From contig NW_004191654.1 in NCBI RefSeq assembly GCF_000330505.1, forward strand, positions 10,418 through 62,907: a stretch of DNA of 52,490 bases, in the 5' to 3' direction. This DNA is from Entamoeba invadens IP1. Taxonomy: Eukaryota > Evosea > Mastigamoebida > Endamoebidae. Made by a program: the position numbers and the translations under genes. Shown here one piece after another: positions 1-12,136 of the stretch. The notes under the pieces are model-generated. The model was not told the origin of the DNA. It saw only the letters and a program-made list of their open reading frames with translations, and did not search any database. Within the stretch, counting starts at the first letter, position 1; every line of letters starts with the position of its first letter.

Positions 1-2056
1 ATAAAGATAAAATTTGTTTCAAACATTTGTATTATTTATTTATTCTTAAACCCAAAACTCAAAATTTGGAGAACTCGTTTTAGTTATTTTTATATTGTGA
101 ATCAAAAGTCATAACATTTGTATATTTGTTTAAAGGGGTGGAAAAAAAGCGCTGCAAAAAACGATGTAGTCAAATTTTTAGTTTTTTATTAATTGTTTTA
201 TAATTTGTTGTATAGATATGTTTTCCAATATTCCGCGATATGATTCAAAAAATCGAGGTTTACAAAGGAAAACTTATTTTATGAAATTGCCCAAGTTGTG
301 AAAGTCAATGTGTAAATTGTTTTTTATTGCTGAAAAAAGTTGAGTTTGCTGAGATAAAACACGAAGAGTTTCAATTTGTTTCTTCGAAAGTTTTCATTGA
401 GGACAATTGATTGTCAAAATCCCAGAAAGAGTTTGATTTTTTTGCTTATTTTTTATTATTTTTTCAACATAAATTTTCATTTTTTTGCGAAAATACAAAA
501 ACTTAAAACCGAAACCCGGCGAGTGCATATTATTTTCACACCCCCTACGAGTTTTTTCTTTTTTTTCAAAATAAAAGGTGGTCTTTTCTTGGATACTCAA
601 CAGTGGGCACTCAACCACCCTGAACAACATCAGTCTCTATTTACAAGGCTTAAATTTTTAATTGAACTATTCACGCCTTCTCTTACGAAAGAAGGTGTGC
701 ACCTTAATTTCACACCCCCTACGAATGGATTCCTCATTCGTTCAGAACTGCATTTAATGGCCAAACTTATAAACGACATATTGAAGTACCACATGTCTAG
801 AAGTTGAGCGTCTCCACTCCCAGTCGTTTTTAGAGTCCATGTCAAATAAGCGATATACGACTCGTTTTATTTTTTCAATCCTTTTTTCAAAATTTTTACC
901 AAAATTGAAGCAAAACACGAAAAATGGTAAAGTAAATGGTAATAAGACGAGTGTTTTGAATTAAAACGTTTGCAGCGGTAAAAATACTTTGCATGTGTCC
1001 ATCTGGGTTTCAGTGTTTTTTGCCCTGAAATGCTCAAAAACTCAACTTTTTGAGGCAAAAATTGTTTTGTGTTGCATTTCTTAATATAAAAAACATATGA
1101 ATGGTAATGCAGCGCTTTTATCTGCCGTGCAGGTGAAAGTTAAAAAGACGGGGAGGCTTTATCATGCTAGCCTGGAGTACGCCAGCCATAACTTTTTGGT
1201 GATAACAAACACTATACTGGTAATATATTATGTGTTTTTTGTTGAGAAGAGGTTAACAAATAAATTTTATGCCGTGAAAAAAAGACCACATTTTTTTCTC
1301 TGTTTTTTGGTAAATCTTGGCTTTATGGGAGAGTTTGTGTGTTACAATTGCTTTGATTTGGTAAAAAAATGTATGCATCGGTTTTAAGTTTTTGTATTTT
1401 TTCATGTTTTTCACTTGAAGCAAAACAAAAACAAGGTAAAAACAATTAATTAAATTGCTTGTGAATGGTATTGCAGCAATTTAATACATTGATAACAACT
1501 TTGTACGTCTTCTTTGGTTGTAGTTGCTCAAGCAAAACTCAACGGAAAAAACATCATGAAACAGTTTCAACATGAAATCCTTTAAATTTGCGTGTATTGC
1601 TATGTTCAATAAAAACGATCAAAAAGAAATTAAAGGTGTTGGATAGTACTTTACTTGCATTTTATAAGTAATTTTATGGTTTTATTTCATTTTTTGTTCA
1701 AGTATATACTATAATTATAGTTATTAATAATTAAAAAGAGAATTGGTTTTGTTACTGTTCGATAAGATTATAAACAAAGCAACTCTTTAAAACTTATAAA
1801 ATAAAACCTTTTTAGTAATCTAAAATGTAATTGATAATTATCAAAATATTATCAAAGTATTATTAAGTTTTTTTAACATATTAAAAACGAACTAACTTGA
1901 ACATACATTAGATTAGAGTTAATAACTTTCTTTTTAGAATAAAGAATGGTAAACAAAATAAATAAAATACAAACTCCTAACCAACAACGTAATAAATATA
2001 AGTTAAAAACAACAATATAAGACAATGATAACACCAATAAACATAATAAGACATTC
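1..2056. other. AT-rich stretch without a recognisable gene
   Basis: No ORF here resembles a known protein. The longer open frames (376-807 and 1097-1387) are low-complexity, and the first has only a TTG start. The phrase CACACCCCCTACGA occurs twice (about 538 and 712), and a small hairpin lies near 671-700. The stretch probably consists of decayed repeat sequence next to the transposon that follows. Confidence 0.5.
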
Positions 2057-3781
2057 ATGTCCAAACCAATTGATACATCAAAAATTACCCATCAAAAGTA
2101 TAAATATAAATTCCGAGACGAAAAAATCGAAAGCCTTTCCAAAAGCATGAGAGGTCCCGTAGTACCTCACTCGACTCGCATTATTGAGTATTTAAAAAAA
2201 TTTCCCTCTGTTATTGACATTTTTAAACAACTTGACGAACATTTTAGTAAAACACGTTTCGTTTATTTTCGAGATCAAGTAAGATATTGTTTGGAAATAT
2301 TACCAGAAAATACTTCAATTATTTTAAAGTCCAAAAATCTTTCAATGACAAATGCTTTAGAAATTTTTTGGTACTTTTAAAAATAGAAGCGTAAGGTCTC
2401 AAATAGACAAAATTAAAAAAGAAGAAAATTGGATAAAAAACCCGAAAAAGGAAGAAAAAATCCTAAATTATGAAGAAATTGAGGAAATTCAAAAAGCTAT
2501 TAAAAATAGAAAAACAAAAAAAGCGAGTCAAGAAGAAACAAGTTGTTTTATTTATGAAAATTTCGGCAAAAAATAGGAACCAAACAACTCCACAAAATAA
2601 TTACACATGTTCCCGAAATTGAGCCTAAAATTGCACCAGTTATGGAACTAAAACGCGCAGAAGTAACACAAGAGTCTATTTTGCAATATTATACGGAATT
2701 AAAGAAAAAAATAGACGGATGCCGTTTTGAGCTCATTTACAACCTTGACGAGGTCGGTTTTGACCAATGGGTTGATGCTCGTTCCAAATTGGTTTACGTG
2801 GAAGTTGGTACGGGTGAATATGTTTTTAATGAAGTTGAACGAGACAATTCAAGAACAAGTATGCTATGTTGTGGTTGTCTTGATGGCACAAAAATGATTC
2901 CGCTGGTTGTAACAAAAAGGCTATCTATAGCCGATGAAACAATTATTTCCTTAAAAAGTCGGGCTTTAATACGACATCAAAAATCGGGAGGTTTAAATAC
3001 GAAACTTTATACTTTGTGGTTGAAAAAAGTTTTTTCCCGAATATTAGGGTAAAATGCGACTACATGGGTGTAAGACAAGACACAAAAGCTTACCTCATTA
3101 TTGATGGATTTTCGGGTCACTTTTCTGAAGAAATAGAAAAACTATTTATAGAAAATTGTGTCGAAATGATCAAAGAAGTTCCACATAGTTCCCATTTATA
3201 TCAGCCAATGGACTTGGGAATTTTCGGATTCAAAAAACCTTTTTGGGAGACAAAACCAATTTACTTCAACACAAATTTAACTTAATGGAAAAGGAAGGTA
3301 AAAAATATGAAAAAACTGGGAAAATTTTACAAATGGATTCTCAAGAGTTTAAAAATGTTTTAAAAAAATATTCACACATGTCCGAAGAAGAAAAAATAAA
3401 AGAGCTTGTTTACTCTTGGGAATGTGTTTCAAATGGTGAAAATATAATCAGTGCATTCAAACAAGCTGGTATCACTTTTTCACCACACATTCCTAATGAT
3501 GCCGAATTGTTATTAATAGAAAGAAGTGATCCCGATTTCAACCCATCAGATTTTGTAATAGGTGTAGCCAGGGTTGAAATAAATAGTGCCAGGGAAGTGT
3601 GCAATTTTTTGGGTAAAATGTCCGAACCAAAAACAACAACATCTACACGTGTTGCTCTCGAGAACACATTGGATAGAAAAAATAGATTGGAATGTGAAAA
3701 AATAGTGAAGGAAAAAAACGAGATGAAAGGTATCAATAAGAAGCTACTTATTGAAAAAAAGCCTCGATTAGAAAAACATTA
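2057..3781 (+). mobile_element. Broken pogo/Tigger-like DDE transposase gene
   Basis: Four plus-strand frames (2057-2380, 2642-3052, 3016-3285, 3243-3781) read as one decayed transposase of the DDE_1 (pogo/Tigger) type. The first acidic motif is NLDEVGF in the 2642 frame. The second is IDGFSGH in the 3016 frame. The third is the Asp of LYQPMDLG, 35 residues later. The C-terminal part carries the usual AFKQAGI helix and a basic tail. Frame changes lie near 2380-2640, 3030 and 3245, and there are stops between the first two pieces, so no intact enzyme can be made. I found no convincing terminal inverted repeats in the flanks, so the element ends are unknown. Fungal Fot/Pot-like transposases are a close alternative; the DDE assignment itself is firm. 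Confidence 0.8.
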
Positions 3782-3782
3782 A

Positions 3783-4445
3783 TATATTTAATTAATAAAA
3801 TTATTTTTTATATATCAAAAACAACTAATTTATAAATAAAATGTTTTAATTACGACAAATCAACTTTCTTTATTAATAAATTGTATTTACTTAACTAATA
3901 TCAAATTATTTATTTATTTTAACTAGAAAAGTGATATTTTTCAGACAAAAAAAATTCATTACTTTTTGTGCTAATTTTAGTACATAATTTATTAATTTTA
4001 AGTAAACCCATTTGTTATTTTAATGATTATAATGAATTTAATTTAGAATTTAATATAATAATTGTTTTAATAAAATATGAAATAAATTAATCCATTTGAA
4101 AATACCAAAATTTTATATGGAACTGAAAAACAACCATTTATATTAAAAATATACTAAAATATTTTCGATTTTTTGATTTTTTTAAATCTATTCAAAATAT
4201 GATCAAATAGTTTCTAAAATTAAATTTTATAATTTCGTAGCTTTCGGGTGTTTGTATAAAGAAAAAAGTTTTGAACTTGTTCAATATTGTTTCACTTTTT
4301 GTATTTTTCTTAACAATTATTTTATAGTTGTTTTTCAATATTTATAGTATTTTTTAATTATCAAGTTTTTTTGGCAATTTTTATTTGATTATATCTTTTT
4401 GGATTTGTAAAATGTCGTTAAACAAATTGACAAAAAGAACAGACG
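3783..4445. other. AT-rich spacer between two transposons
   Basis: No ORF or RNA gene seen. It is more than 80% A+T by eye and lies between the pogo-like remnant and the left end of the mariner element; part of it may be the untranslated end of the pogo-like element. Confidence 0.5.
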
Positions 4446-4579
4446 AATTAGGTCAACTTGTGATAGTATTTTTTATGGAAGTGATATGATTTTTATAAAA
4501 TGTACAACATTTTTGATAAAAATGATGAATTAATTGAGAAGTGATAGTAATTTGTTTGAAAAATTATGAGTATTTTTTA

Positions 4580-4798
4580 TAAAAGTGATGAATAATCGTA
4601 AAAATGATGATTTATGGTAAAAATGATGGGAAATTAAATCAAAAGTGATGGATTTTTCTCAGAAATGATGCAATCTATAAGAAAGTGACCAATAATATTT
4701 TGAAAAAGTTTATGATTTTTAACACTTGTGACAGATTATTTTATAAATATATAAATGTAGTTAATTATGGAAACTTCCCATTATTTTAAACAAAAAAA
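4580..4798 (+). repeat. Left inverted repeat of mariner element 1
   Basis: It matches 6242-6460 in reverse complement apart from small indels. The inner edge contains GGAAACTTCCC, itself a short palindrome. At least five AAARTGATG motifs are spaced about 20 bp apart, with further weaker copies between 4446 and 4580. Confidence 0.85.
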
Positions 4799-4890
4799 TG
4801 AAATAAACACGAATAAACATAAAATAATACAAAAGATGTGTTTACATTGTTTTTTCTTTGTTTTATTTGTACTATAAAAACAACTTTAAT

Positions 4891-6131
4891 ATGAACAATA
4901 ATCAAATGTCCCATTCACTCACATATCTTGATGCAAGAGATCCAATTACTCGAAGCGGTTATATAGAAACCCCTCCACAACTTCTACAAGGTGAGCCCGT
5001 GGAATCGCGGCGTATTATTCCTTTTATACCACCACAATCCGAAAGAAGAAAAAGAGGACGACCAAAAAAGAATGTAACAAATATTACACAAGTCAAAAGA
5101 TCATACAATAGAGTATTGCTTTCTGATAAGTTTGAATTAATTAAATTATTTCGAATATATAGAGATACTGTTGAACTGGAATTCTAAAGTACCAAAGTTG
5201 GTATTAAGGTTAACACTTAAAATAATTTGATAATAAATTGAGAAAGGGGGGTCAATTTTCCTAAAAATCACTACAGAAGAAAGAACCGTGTCATACCGTT
5301 TCAAAACCTTGTTCAAAAGATATTAGAAAAAGACAGTACTGAATCTGTCTCTAATATTAGAAAACATATTAAACATATTACAGCAAAATCAAATGACAGA
5401 AATTTAGAAGACGTTTCTCTTGTTACAAAACAAGAGTTTGAAGCTGGATATTACAGAAGATTTAATGAACCTCTTACTCCAGAATCACTTAATCTGGCGG
5501 ATTCTTTAATACCATCCGTAAGTTCAATTACAAACTTCATGTGTGGTAAAACGGGAAATGAAATGGAGAGGACATTTCCCATATTAAGTTTCAAGAAAGA
5601 AACAACACGAGGAGCCGTAGCTAATACTCTGGATAGCAAAGAAAAAAGAGTTGAAGCAATCGAAAAAATAGTCGGAATGATGCATCAAGGATACACCTGG
5701 GTGTGCGTTGATGAGTCTTCTTGGCGAATAGTCTGTACTTCTAGTTATGGATGGAGTCCAATTGGAGAAAAAATGATTGTCACCAAGGCAAAGAATGGTC
5801 AACGGCTTTCTGCATTGACTGCAATTGACTCCATGAACATGGGTTTTAGCCTTATAGTTGCTGGGGAAAGTGACGCTGAAATATTCAATTGTTATATCCA
5901 AGATGTCATGAAACATTATGATGATAATAATATAAACGCTGTTTTTTGTGCGACAATTGTTCCATTCATAACGATTCAGAACAACTTGTTGAACATACAC
6001 GTCATAATGTTATTTTCAATGCGGCTTATAGCCCAGAATTGAACCCCATAGAAAACATTTGCGGAATTTGGAAACGAAAAGTTGAAAAATCAGAGTATGG
6101 TCGGGGTTGGAAGATCCGCTTTGTAAAATAA
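4891..6131 (+). pseudogene. Mariner-type transposase, frameshifted
   Basis: An N-terminal part from ATG 4891 carries an AT-hook-like KRGRPKK motif and is out of frame with the rest after about 5185. The catalytic part (5539-6042) contains WVCVDESSW, the first Asp. The second Asp is in CDNCSIHND, which reads only in the next frame (from about 5946), so a frameshift lies near 5946. The third acid is intact in ELNPIEN, giving about 32 residues between second and third acids. Downstream IWKRKVEK matches the family C-terminus. The same protein type is encoded at 51090-52269 on the other strand. The gene is not expressible as it stands. Confidence 0.8.
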
Positions 6132-6241
6132 AAAATGGTTTTGTAAATATCCAACCCGCTGATGTAATAGCTTCAATATAAAAATGTATAAATGAAGTTT
6201 GGTCTCTTGTTTATACTAGAAGTGATTTAAGAATGATTGTG

Positions 6242-6460
6242 TTTTTTTGTTTAAAATAATGGGAAGTTTCCATAATTAACAACAATTATTTCTTTATAAA
6301 ATAATCTGTCACAAATGTTAATAATCATAAACTTTTTCAAAATATTATTGGTCACTTTCTTATAGATTGCATCATTTCTGAGAAAAATCCATCACTTTTG
6401 ATTTAATTTCCCATCATTTTTACCATAAATCATCATTTTTACGATTATTCATCACTTTTA
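6242..6460 (-). repeat. Right inverted repeat of mariner element 1
   Basis: Reverse complement of 4580-4798. It ends CATCACTTTTA and is followed at once by AAGGTGACCTT. Confidence 0.85.
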
Positions 6461-8701
6461 AGGTGACCTTGAAAATTCATCGAAATGCTTGGGATGGCAA
6501 TATTAATTTGAAGTCAAAAACAGATATAAAATTATTAAGAACTGGTAACAAAAGGTTTGAAATGCGTGTCAGATAATTATAAATATAAAAAAAGATTAAT
6601 AAATAATTTTTTATGTTAAAAAAGTGATTACAAAAAACAATTATTTGGTAAACAAAAAAATAATTGTATTTCTTTATAATTATTCATATTAAAACAACTG
6701 TATTTCAATTTAAAAATGTTGTTTTTGATATTAACACATACAGTTACCAATATGACAAGACATGGAATGATAAATAAATAATTAACAATCATGTTCAAAT
6801 GTATTTATTGATGAAAACATAAACCAAAGATAATTTGTTTTTGACATATTTTTGATTATTGAATATATCTCTTATATTTTTAACGAGAGTGACCATTTTC
6901 ATTGTGTAACTATATAAAAACGATTATTTTTAAAAAACTCATTGTTGATAATAACATGTAAATAATGATATTTTATTTATATTATTTATTTAATTTATTA
7001 TGTCTAAATACACACATAAATAACACAATTATTAATATGACATCACAACTGTTATTGAATAATGAATTAATAACATGATTATACAGTTACTTTTAATCGT
7101 TTTTATCATGATTAATATGAAAGGAATTACTATTATACTTTACATGTTTATTGTAAAAAATGATTAAATTATCAAACATGTAAACCATTTGAGTGTGTAA
7201 TCATTTAATTTCAAACTAAACAAATGCAAAATTATAATTGTATGAAAAGAATGTGAATGGTTATTTTTAACGACTTTTGGTTCACACCCTTGTGTACATA
7301 TTACGTTTCTATAAATATATTTCCTGGTTAAAATAACTGACAACCAGATGAAGCTTGTTTATGATAAATAATCAAATATACATGTGAACAAATTATAAAT
7401 GTTGATAATAAACGAATTTGTATTTTTTAATTACATTAGTGTTGTTTTTTAGATACGATTAAATATATTTTATAAATTTAAAATATTTTTACGTGCGTTA
7501 GTTTTATATTTATCTTTCGAATAATAATTTGTCTCTGATACACACCGATTTGATAAAATGTGTTGTCGCATGGTAAGACAAGCTGCCATAAGTGGAATAA
7601 CATGATTGTGCCACGTCATTTTACGCACAATGATCCACTTTTTACCAAAATTATCCCGAAAAATAAACAAAACAATCAGTAATATACACTTTAATTATAT
7701 TTATAGATATTTGTGATCTGTTATAACAGATTTGTTTAACTTAAAAAGTGGGATATTCATTCTTATTAATTACCAATTGTATAAAAGAGGAAATGTACAA
7801 AAACACCAAAAGAAATCGAAATATGATTTAAAATAGAAATAATTTATTTTTATCCAAATGTTATTTACACAACAAAAACAATAAGGAATTATTTAATCGA
7901 GTCAAATTTTATCACATTTCTCGTCTTTTTCACCATTTTTACTTTCGAGTCAATTATTCCTATTGTTATCGCTTTATTTTTTTCGTTGTACTCTTATTAC
8001 ATCTTTTCATTGTGAAAGTTATGTTTAACTGAACAAAAAAGAGTTGATCGATTTAAGTCGTCTTTAATGTTTTAATCCGAGTGTTAATACTGATTAACAT
8101 CAACACAACTACAATATTAATACAATGAGTTGATAAATGGTGTATTTATATGTGTTAAGTTGTCCATATAATAAATATATGTTCATCAGTTGTTATTTTT
8201 GTTGTTAATGACAATCTAACAGTTAAATCTTTTTGGTAGCAATTATAATTGCTTGTAGAATATAGTTTGCTTGTGGATCAAGTTTATCAATATATATTGA
8301 TTATATAGTGTCAACACAATTTATATACAAATATTATATTATTTTTTTAAAAAAACACATAATAATTCATGTGTTTTGAATAACTTTTTAATGCTTTTTA
8401 TTAATTGCTGCTTTATACTAACACCAATAAAAACATATTTTTCCATATCTGTATTGCAGAATAAACCAAATCTATAAAACAACTATAGAAAATTTATTAG
8501 CGTTATCAATTATTCGAATGTTATTTTATAGTTAAAATAGCTTCATTTTTATGAATAAAAAATTAAATATATTATGGAAAAAATAAAAACATTTTAGTAA
8601 ATTTATGAAATTGATACCCCGATTTTCCATTTTTTTGTGGTAGAAAAAAATAACAAATAACATTTATTTTTAATTGGGGGTAATACTGGTTTTTAAAAAG
8701 G
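6461..8701. other. Gene-free AT-rich stretch
   Basis: No recognisable gene. One short minus-strand frame (7470-7670) starts only with a TTG-type codon and matches nothing I know. The rest is A/T runs and scattered repeats of TTATTAAT type. An imperfect inverted pair, TAATTGGG at 8671 against 12635-12642, could mark the ends of the following hAT-like element, but it is short. Confidence 0.45.
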
Positions 8702-9763
8702 ATGTTTGTTTGTTGTTATACATTTGAAAAACAAAATATAAAAACAATAAATAATACATCCAATAAATATAATATGAAACACAGTAGACAACAAACATCT
8801 AATAGATTGAAAAAAAGAAGGGAAGACTTTCAAAGATGTTTAAATTTTAAACCATTCATTGAAGAAATTGCTGATACTTATTTTGAACAATGTTATTTTT
8901 GTCCAATATGTTCCAAAATTGTAAGTTATGCTGAACATGAAGACCATTTTGTAAATGGAAATCATCCATCCAAACAATTATCAGAAGTGATTTTTGATCA
9001 AGATAAATTGGGTCAAATTTTTAATCAAGATTTTGACGTTTTAAATTACTTCGCCATTGCTACATTGATGATAACAAAACCAAATTTTATTTGTGATCAA
9101 GATTTGGCAAAAATTGTTGGTAAAAATGTCACAACAAAAGAGTATTTACAAACTATTTTAAATAACAAATTTGATCACTCATTAACAATCGAAAACTTAT
9201 TTGATTGTTTCAATTATTCTCTTGCAAAAATACACCCAACATTTTCAAACAACATCGTTCATGACAACACACAACATTATGCAATTAACACAATAACAGA
9301 ACATTCACAATTACATGAAAATGATAATAACAATTTAGAACAAAATTTACATGAAATAACAACAACAGAAGAGATAGAAACATTCAATATCAACACGAGA
9401 CAATATAGTAACGTTTCAACAGATGTGGATACTAACAACTTTCATAATAACGCCGAAAACAATACAGTAATACAAGAAGATATTCAAAGAGTAGAATATC
9501 AAGAAAAACTCGACGATAATAACAGTCAAACAGAAGAAGAAATCATTGAACACAACAAACCTCTTTCTATCAAACAACAAGAAATTCTTTTAAAATTTGA
9601 AACATTAGAAAATATCTTAAACGAATCTTCAATTCAAACAGAAAAAGAAAAAGTTCAATTTATATCTGATGAAATAGTTAAAACGGTTCAAAAAACATTA
9701 GGAAAAAAATTGAAGGATTTTCACACACTTTTGAAGCTTCAAATGAACGCAGTGAATATTTAA
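8702..9763 (+). CDS. Zinc-finger, Asn/Gln-rich companion ORF of the hAT-like element
   Basis: Intact 353-codon frame from ATG 8702; an in-frame ATG at 8774 is an alternative start. The N-terminal third carries CPICSKIVSYAEHEDHF followed by NGNH, a C2H2-like zinc finger of the kind found in transposase DNA-binding domains. The middle is rich in Asn, Glu and Thr, and the C-terminus looks helical (ILLKFETLENIL). Just past its stop, the open frame of the catalytic part begins. It is probably the N-terminal half of the same transposase, separated by a 38-bp stop-containing stretch at about 9748-9790, or a separate accessory protein. It matches no host gene I recognise. Confidence 0.55.
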   Translation: MFVCCYTFEKQNIKTINNTSNKYNMKHSRQQTSNRLKKRREDFQRCLNFKPFIEEIADTYFEQCYFCPICSKIVSYAEHEDHFVNGNHPSKQLSEVIFDQDKLGQIFNQDFDVLNYFAIATLMITKPNFICDQDLAKIVGKNVTTKEYLQTILNNKFDHSLTIENLFDCFNYSLAKIHPTFSNNIVHDNTQHYAINTITEHSQLHENDNNNLEQNLHEITTTEEIETFNINTRQYSNVSTDVDTNNFHNNAENNTVIQEDIQRVEYQEKLDDNNSQTEEEIIEHNKPLSIKQQEILLKFETLENILNESSIQTEKEKVQFISDEIVKTVQKTLGKKLKDFHTLLKLQMNAVNI

Positions 9764-9789
9764 TTTCTTTATTTTCTATTTATTTTGCA

Positions 9790-11248
9790 GCTCTTTCACT
9801 TTCATTAAATCAAATTTCCCGTATTATTGAACTTGTTCAAATTGTTATGATGATGGCAAACATTGATGATAAAATTCTAAATCTTTCAGTTTGTGCAAGA
9901 ACAATACAAAGACGTATGGAATTTGCATCAAAGCTAAATAATAACTTTCTAAAATCAATATACACGACTTGTGTGAGTTATGTATTACTTGCAGACTCTT
10001 CTAATAACAGAGGTGAAGAATTTTTTTCGTTGTATGGACGCTTTTTAATGCCCGACCTTAATGTCAAAACGGTTAAAATTAAAATTGGTACATTTTATGA
10101 AAAAGCAGATGCTAATGGTTGGATTAACTGGATTAACAAAATGTTAAAAGATGTTAATATAACACTCGAAAAATGTAATGGCTTAGTTGTAGATGGTGCT
10201 TCTACAATGAAAAGCATTACACATGGAGTAGCACATCAATTGATGTGTTTAATTCCAAACAAAATGAAAACAACGTTTAAATCATCGTATTGTTATATGC
10301 ATCGTCTTGGAAGGTGTGCATCCAAAATGTGTGAATGTAATGAGGGGGTTATTATTGATCAATTTTTAAGAAAAATGACAACATCTGCAATTCTCCATGG
10401 TTGGGATTGTTTCAATAAAGGAAGAAAAACTTTATCATATGTTTTGAAAATACCCTATCATTCCGATACACGTTTTATATTTACTGAAGTAATAACAAGT
10501 GTTCTTTTTGAAAATTTCAACAGTTTTGAGGAATTCACCAAACAATGGAGTAGCGTGTATACTCCTCCAAAAGGTATTAAAAATCGTTTGGGTAAAGTGT
10601 CTCTTTCAAATAAACTGTTTGTGGGTGTAACAATTTTAATTGAATACATACTTATTCATTTTAGTGTTCTCAATAATTGGATTCAAGGAGACGAAATGTA
10701 CCTTCCCGTCGCATATTCGAGAATTGTTAGTGTTATTAAAAAATGTTTGAAATCCGAGAAAAAATAATGGATGAAAAGAATTTATTTTTTACTGATTTGC
10801 CTTTTATAAAAGAAATTGAAAATGAAACAGAGATAAGGACTGCCAGAAACGTTTGTTATGGTTTAGTCAACAGACTTATACAAACATCAGCAGTAATATT
10901 TGCCAACCCCTTAGATAAGGTGAGCGTTGAAGATATAATTACACACACTGAATATGGAAAGCAACACAATTGTGCTATAAACCATAAAAAACGCAAGTCT
11001 GTATTTGGGGCTAAATTTTCCAAAGAATCGTTTATTTATCTTAAAGATTTTGAAGAGTTTGTTAAAGTGTGTGAGGCGTTGACCCTCGTGATATATTAAC
11101 AGATTTCAAATTGTATCTATTTTCAAATTCCACAGGTGTATACACAGATCCAGATTTAGATACAGAAATAAAAAATGAAACATTGTTGTTAATCAATTCG
11201 ATATCAGAAGAAATAAAAATGGAATTGAAAAGTATGAAAGATAAATAA
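9790..11248 (+). pseudogene. hAT-like transposase core, frameshifted
   Basis: The frame is open before the ATG at 9847, back to about 9791, and continues to 10767. A change of frame near 10745 leads to 11099, and another near 11085 leads to a stop at 11246-11248. Core signatures are LADSSNNRG (first acidic region), LVVDGAST and the MHRLGRCAS Cys/His region. The order is as in hAT transposases that inactivate the second half of the RNase H fold by insertion. It cannot make a full enzyme. Confidence 0.6.
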
Positions 11249-12011
11249 ACTGTTTTCCAAAACTCTGTACCGTTTCCAAAATTTATATAAACCCTTTGTC
11301 CTAATTTCCCGTTATTTACTATTTTTTATTTGTTTTATTTTTTATTTTCCTATTTGTTGAACCAACAACGGTACACAGTTTAAAACCCTTAAAAATCAAT
11401 ACAGTTTCAATTATTGAACAAAAAATCGGGAAATCACCCAAATATTAGGTAAATCTTCCCCGATTTTCCAGGTTCGTTATTTGGTCAGTGGTTTATTTTG
11501 TGACTAAACGTGAGTAAAATTCTATCTTTCAAATAAACATAAGATAAATGTAATATAACGATAAACTAATGATGTAATGAAGGACATTATTGCATCAAAC
11601 GATACAACACTTAAATTAATAATAAGTTTTTGTTTATTTCAACAATTAAAAAAGTAATCGTTAACATAAAACAAACATTTAAACAATCAAGGTTATTAAT
11701 CAAAAGAGTCTTAAATGAAATAAACAGTTCAAAAATTTAAAAAACTTTTCAATTGTATAGCCTTAACCAATTTATCTTCTCTCAATGCTTGTTTTACTCA
11801 TTGGTACTTTTCATTTTTATCCAGAACACGACTTGGTGATTCTGTAAACATGGACATTTAATTATAAAGTTGTGTTTTATGTTTTTGGCAAAATTTGTGT
11901 TATGGTAATCAAATTTTTGATCCCAAGTTTGTTTTTTATATTTTTCAAGTAAATTTTTGGTGCAAGATTTATTTGTCAAGTAAAATTTAAAAAAGTCGGG
12001 TTCGTTATTTT
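11249..12011. other. Non-coding insertion inside the hAT-like region, bounded by a 12-bp direct repeat
   Basis: GGTTCGTTATTT occurs at 11471-11482 and again at 11999-12010. The 516 bp between the copies is A/T-rich and non-coding and lies between two transposase pieces. The copies could be a target duplication from a secondary insertion, although I see no inverted ends inside them. Confidence 0.35.
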
Positions 12012-12136
12012 GTTTTTTTGAGTAAATATTTATAACAAAAAATGAGGGTTAAGCAAAGGAAAAATAATTTAGAAATTATTTGTCTAAAAAATCGGGGCAT
12101 CCCAGTACAGAGTTTTGAAAAACAGTTTATCAAACA

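Larger units (their letters stand above)
4446..6460 (+). mobile_element. Mariner-type (IS630/Tc1 superfamily) element with about 219-bp inverted ends
   Basis: Inverted repeats of about 219 bp lie at 4580-4798 and 6242-6460, with a few indels. They surround a DDE_3-type transposase. Both ends contain a run of GTGATG/ATGATG motifs spaced about 20 bp apart, probably transposase-binding sites. A TA sits at both outer edges (4580-4581 and 6459-6460), as expected for a family that inserts at TA. The left side has further copies of the motif out to AATTAGGTCA at 4446, the same 10 bases found at the ends of the second mariner element at 50677. A related AAGGTGACCTT follows the right repeat at 6460. 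The true outer ends may therefore lie outside 4580/6460, with the right array shortened. Confidence 0.8.

Noticed and set aside
376..807. 143-codon open frame on the plus strand
   Set aside because: Starts with TTG, low-complexity and Phe-rich; no domain. Overlapping frames on the other strand are equally long.
146..1118. 12-base inverted pair AAAAGCGCTGCA at 146-157 and 1107-1118
   Set aside because: Half of it is the self-palindrome AGCGCT and the flanks do not match, so it is too weak to call element ends.
1097..1387. 96-codon frame with ATG
   Set aside because: No recognisable domain, composition like translated A/T-rich DNA, no neighbour support.
9748..9790. 38-bp stop-containing stretch ending TTTTGCAG as an intron in the hAT-like gene
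   Set aside because: Keeping the frame needs a junction that is not GT...AG; the GCAG words at both sides could equally reflect a small duplication. Left as a frame break.
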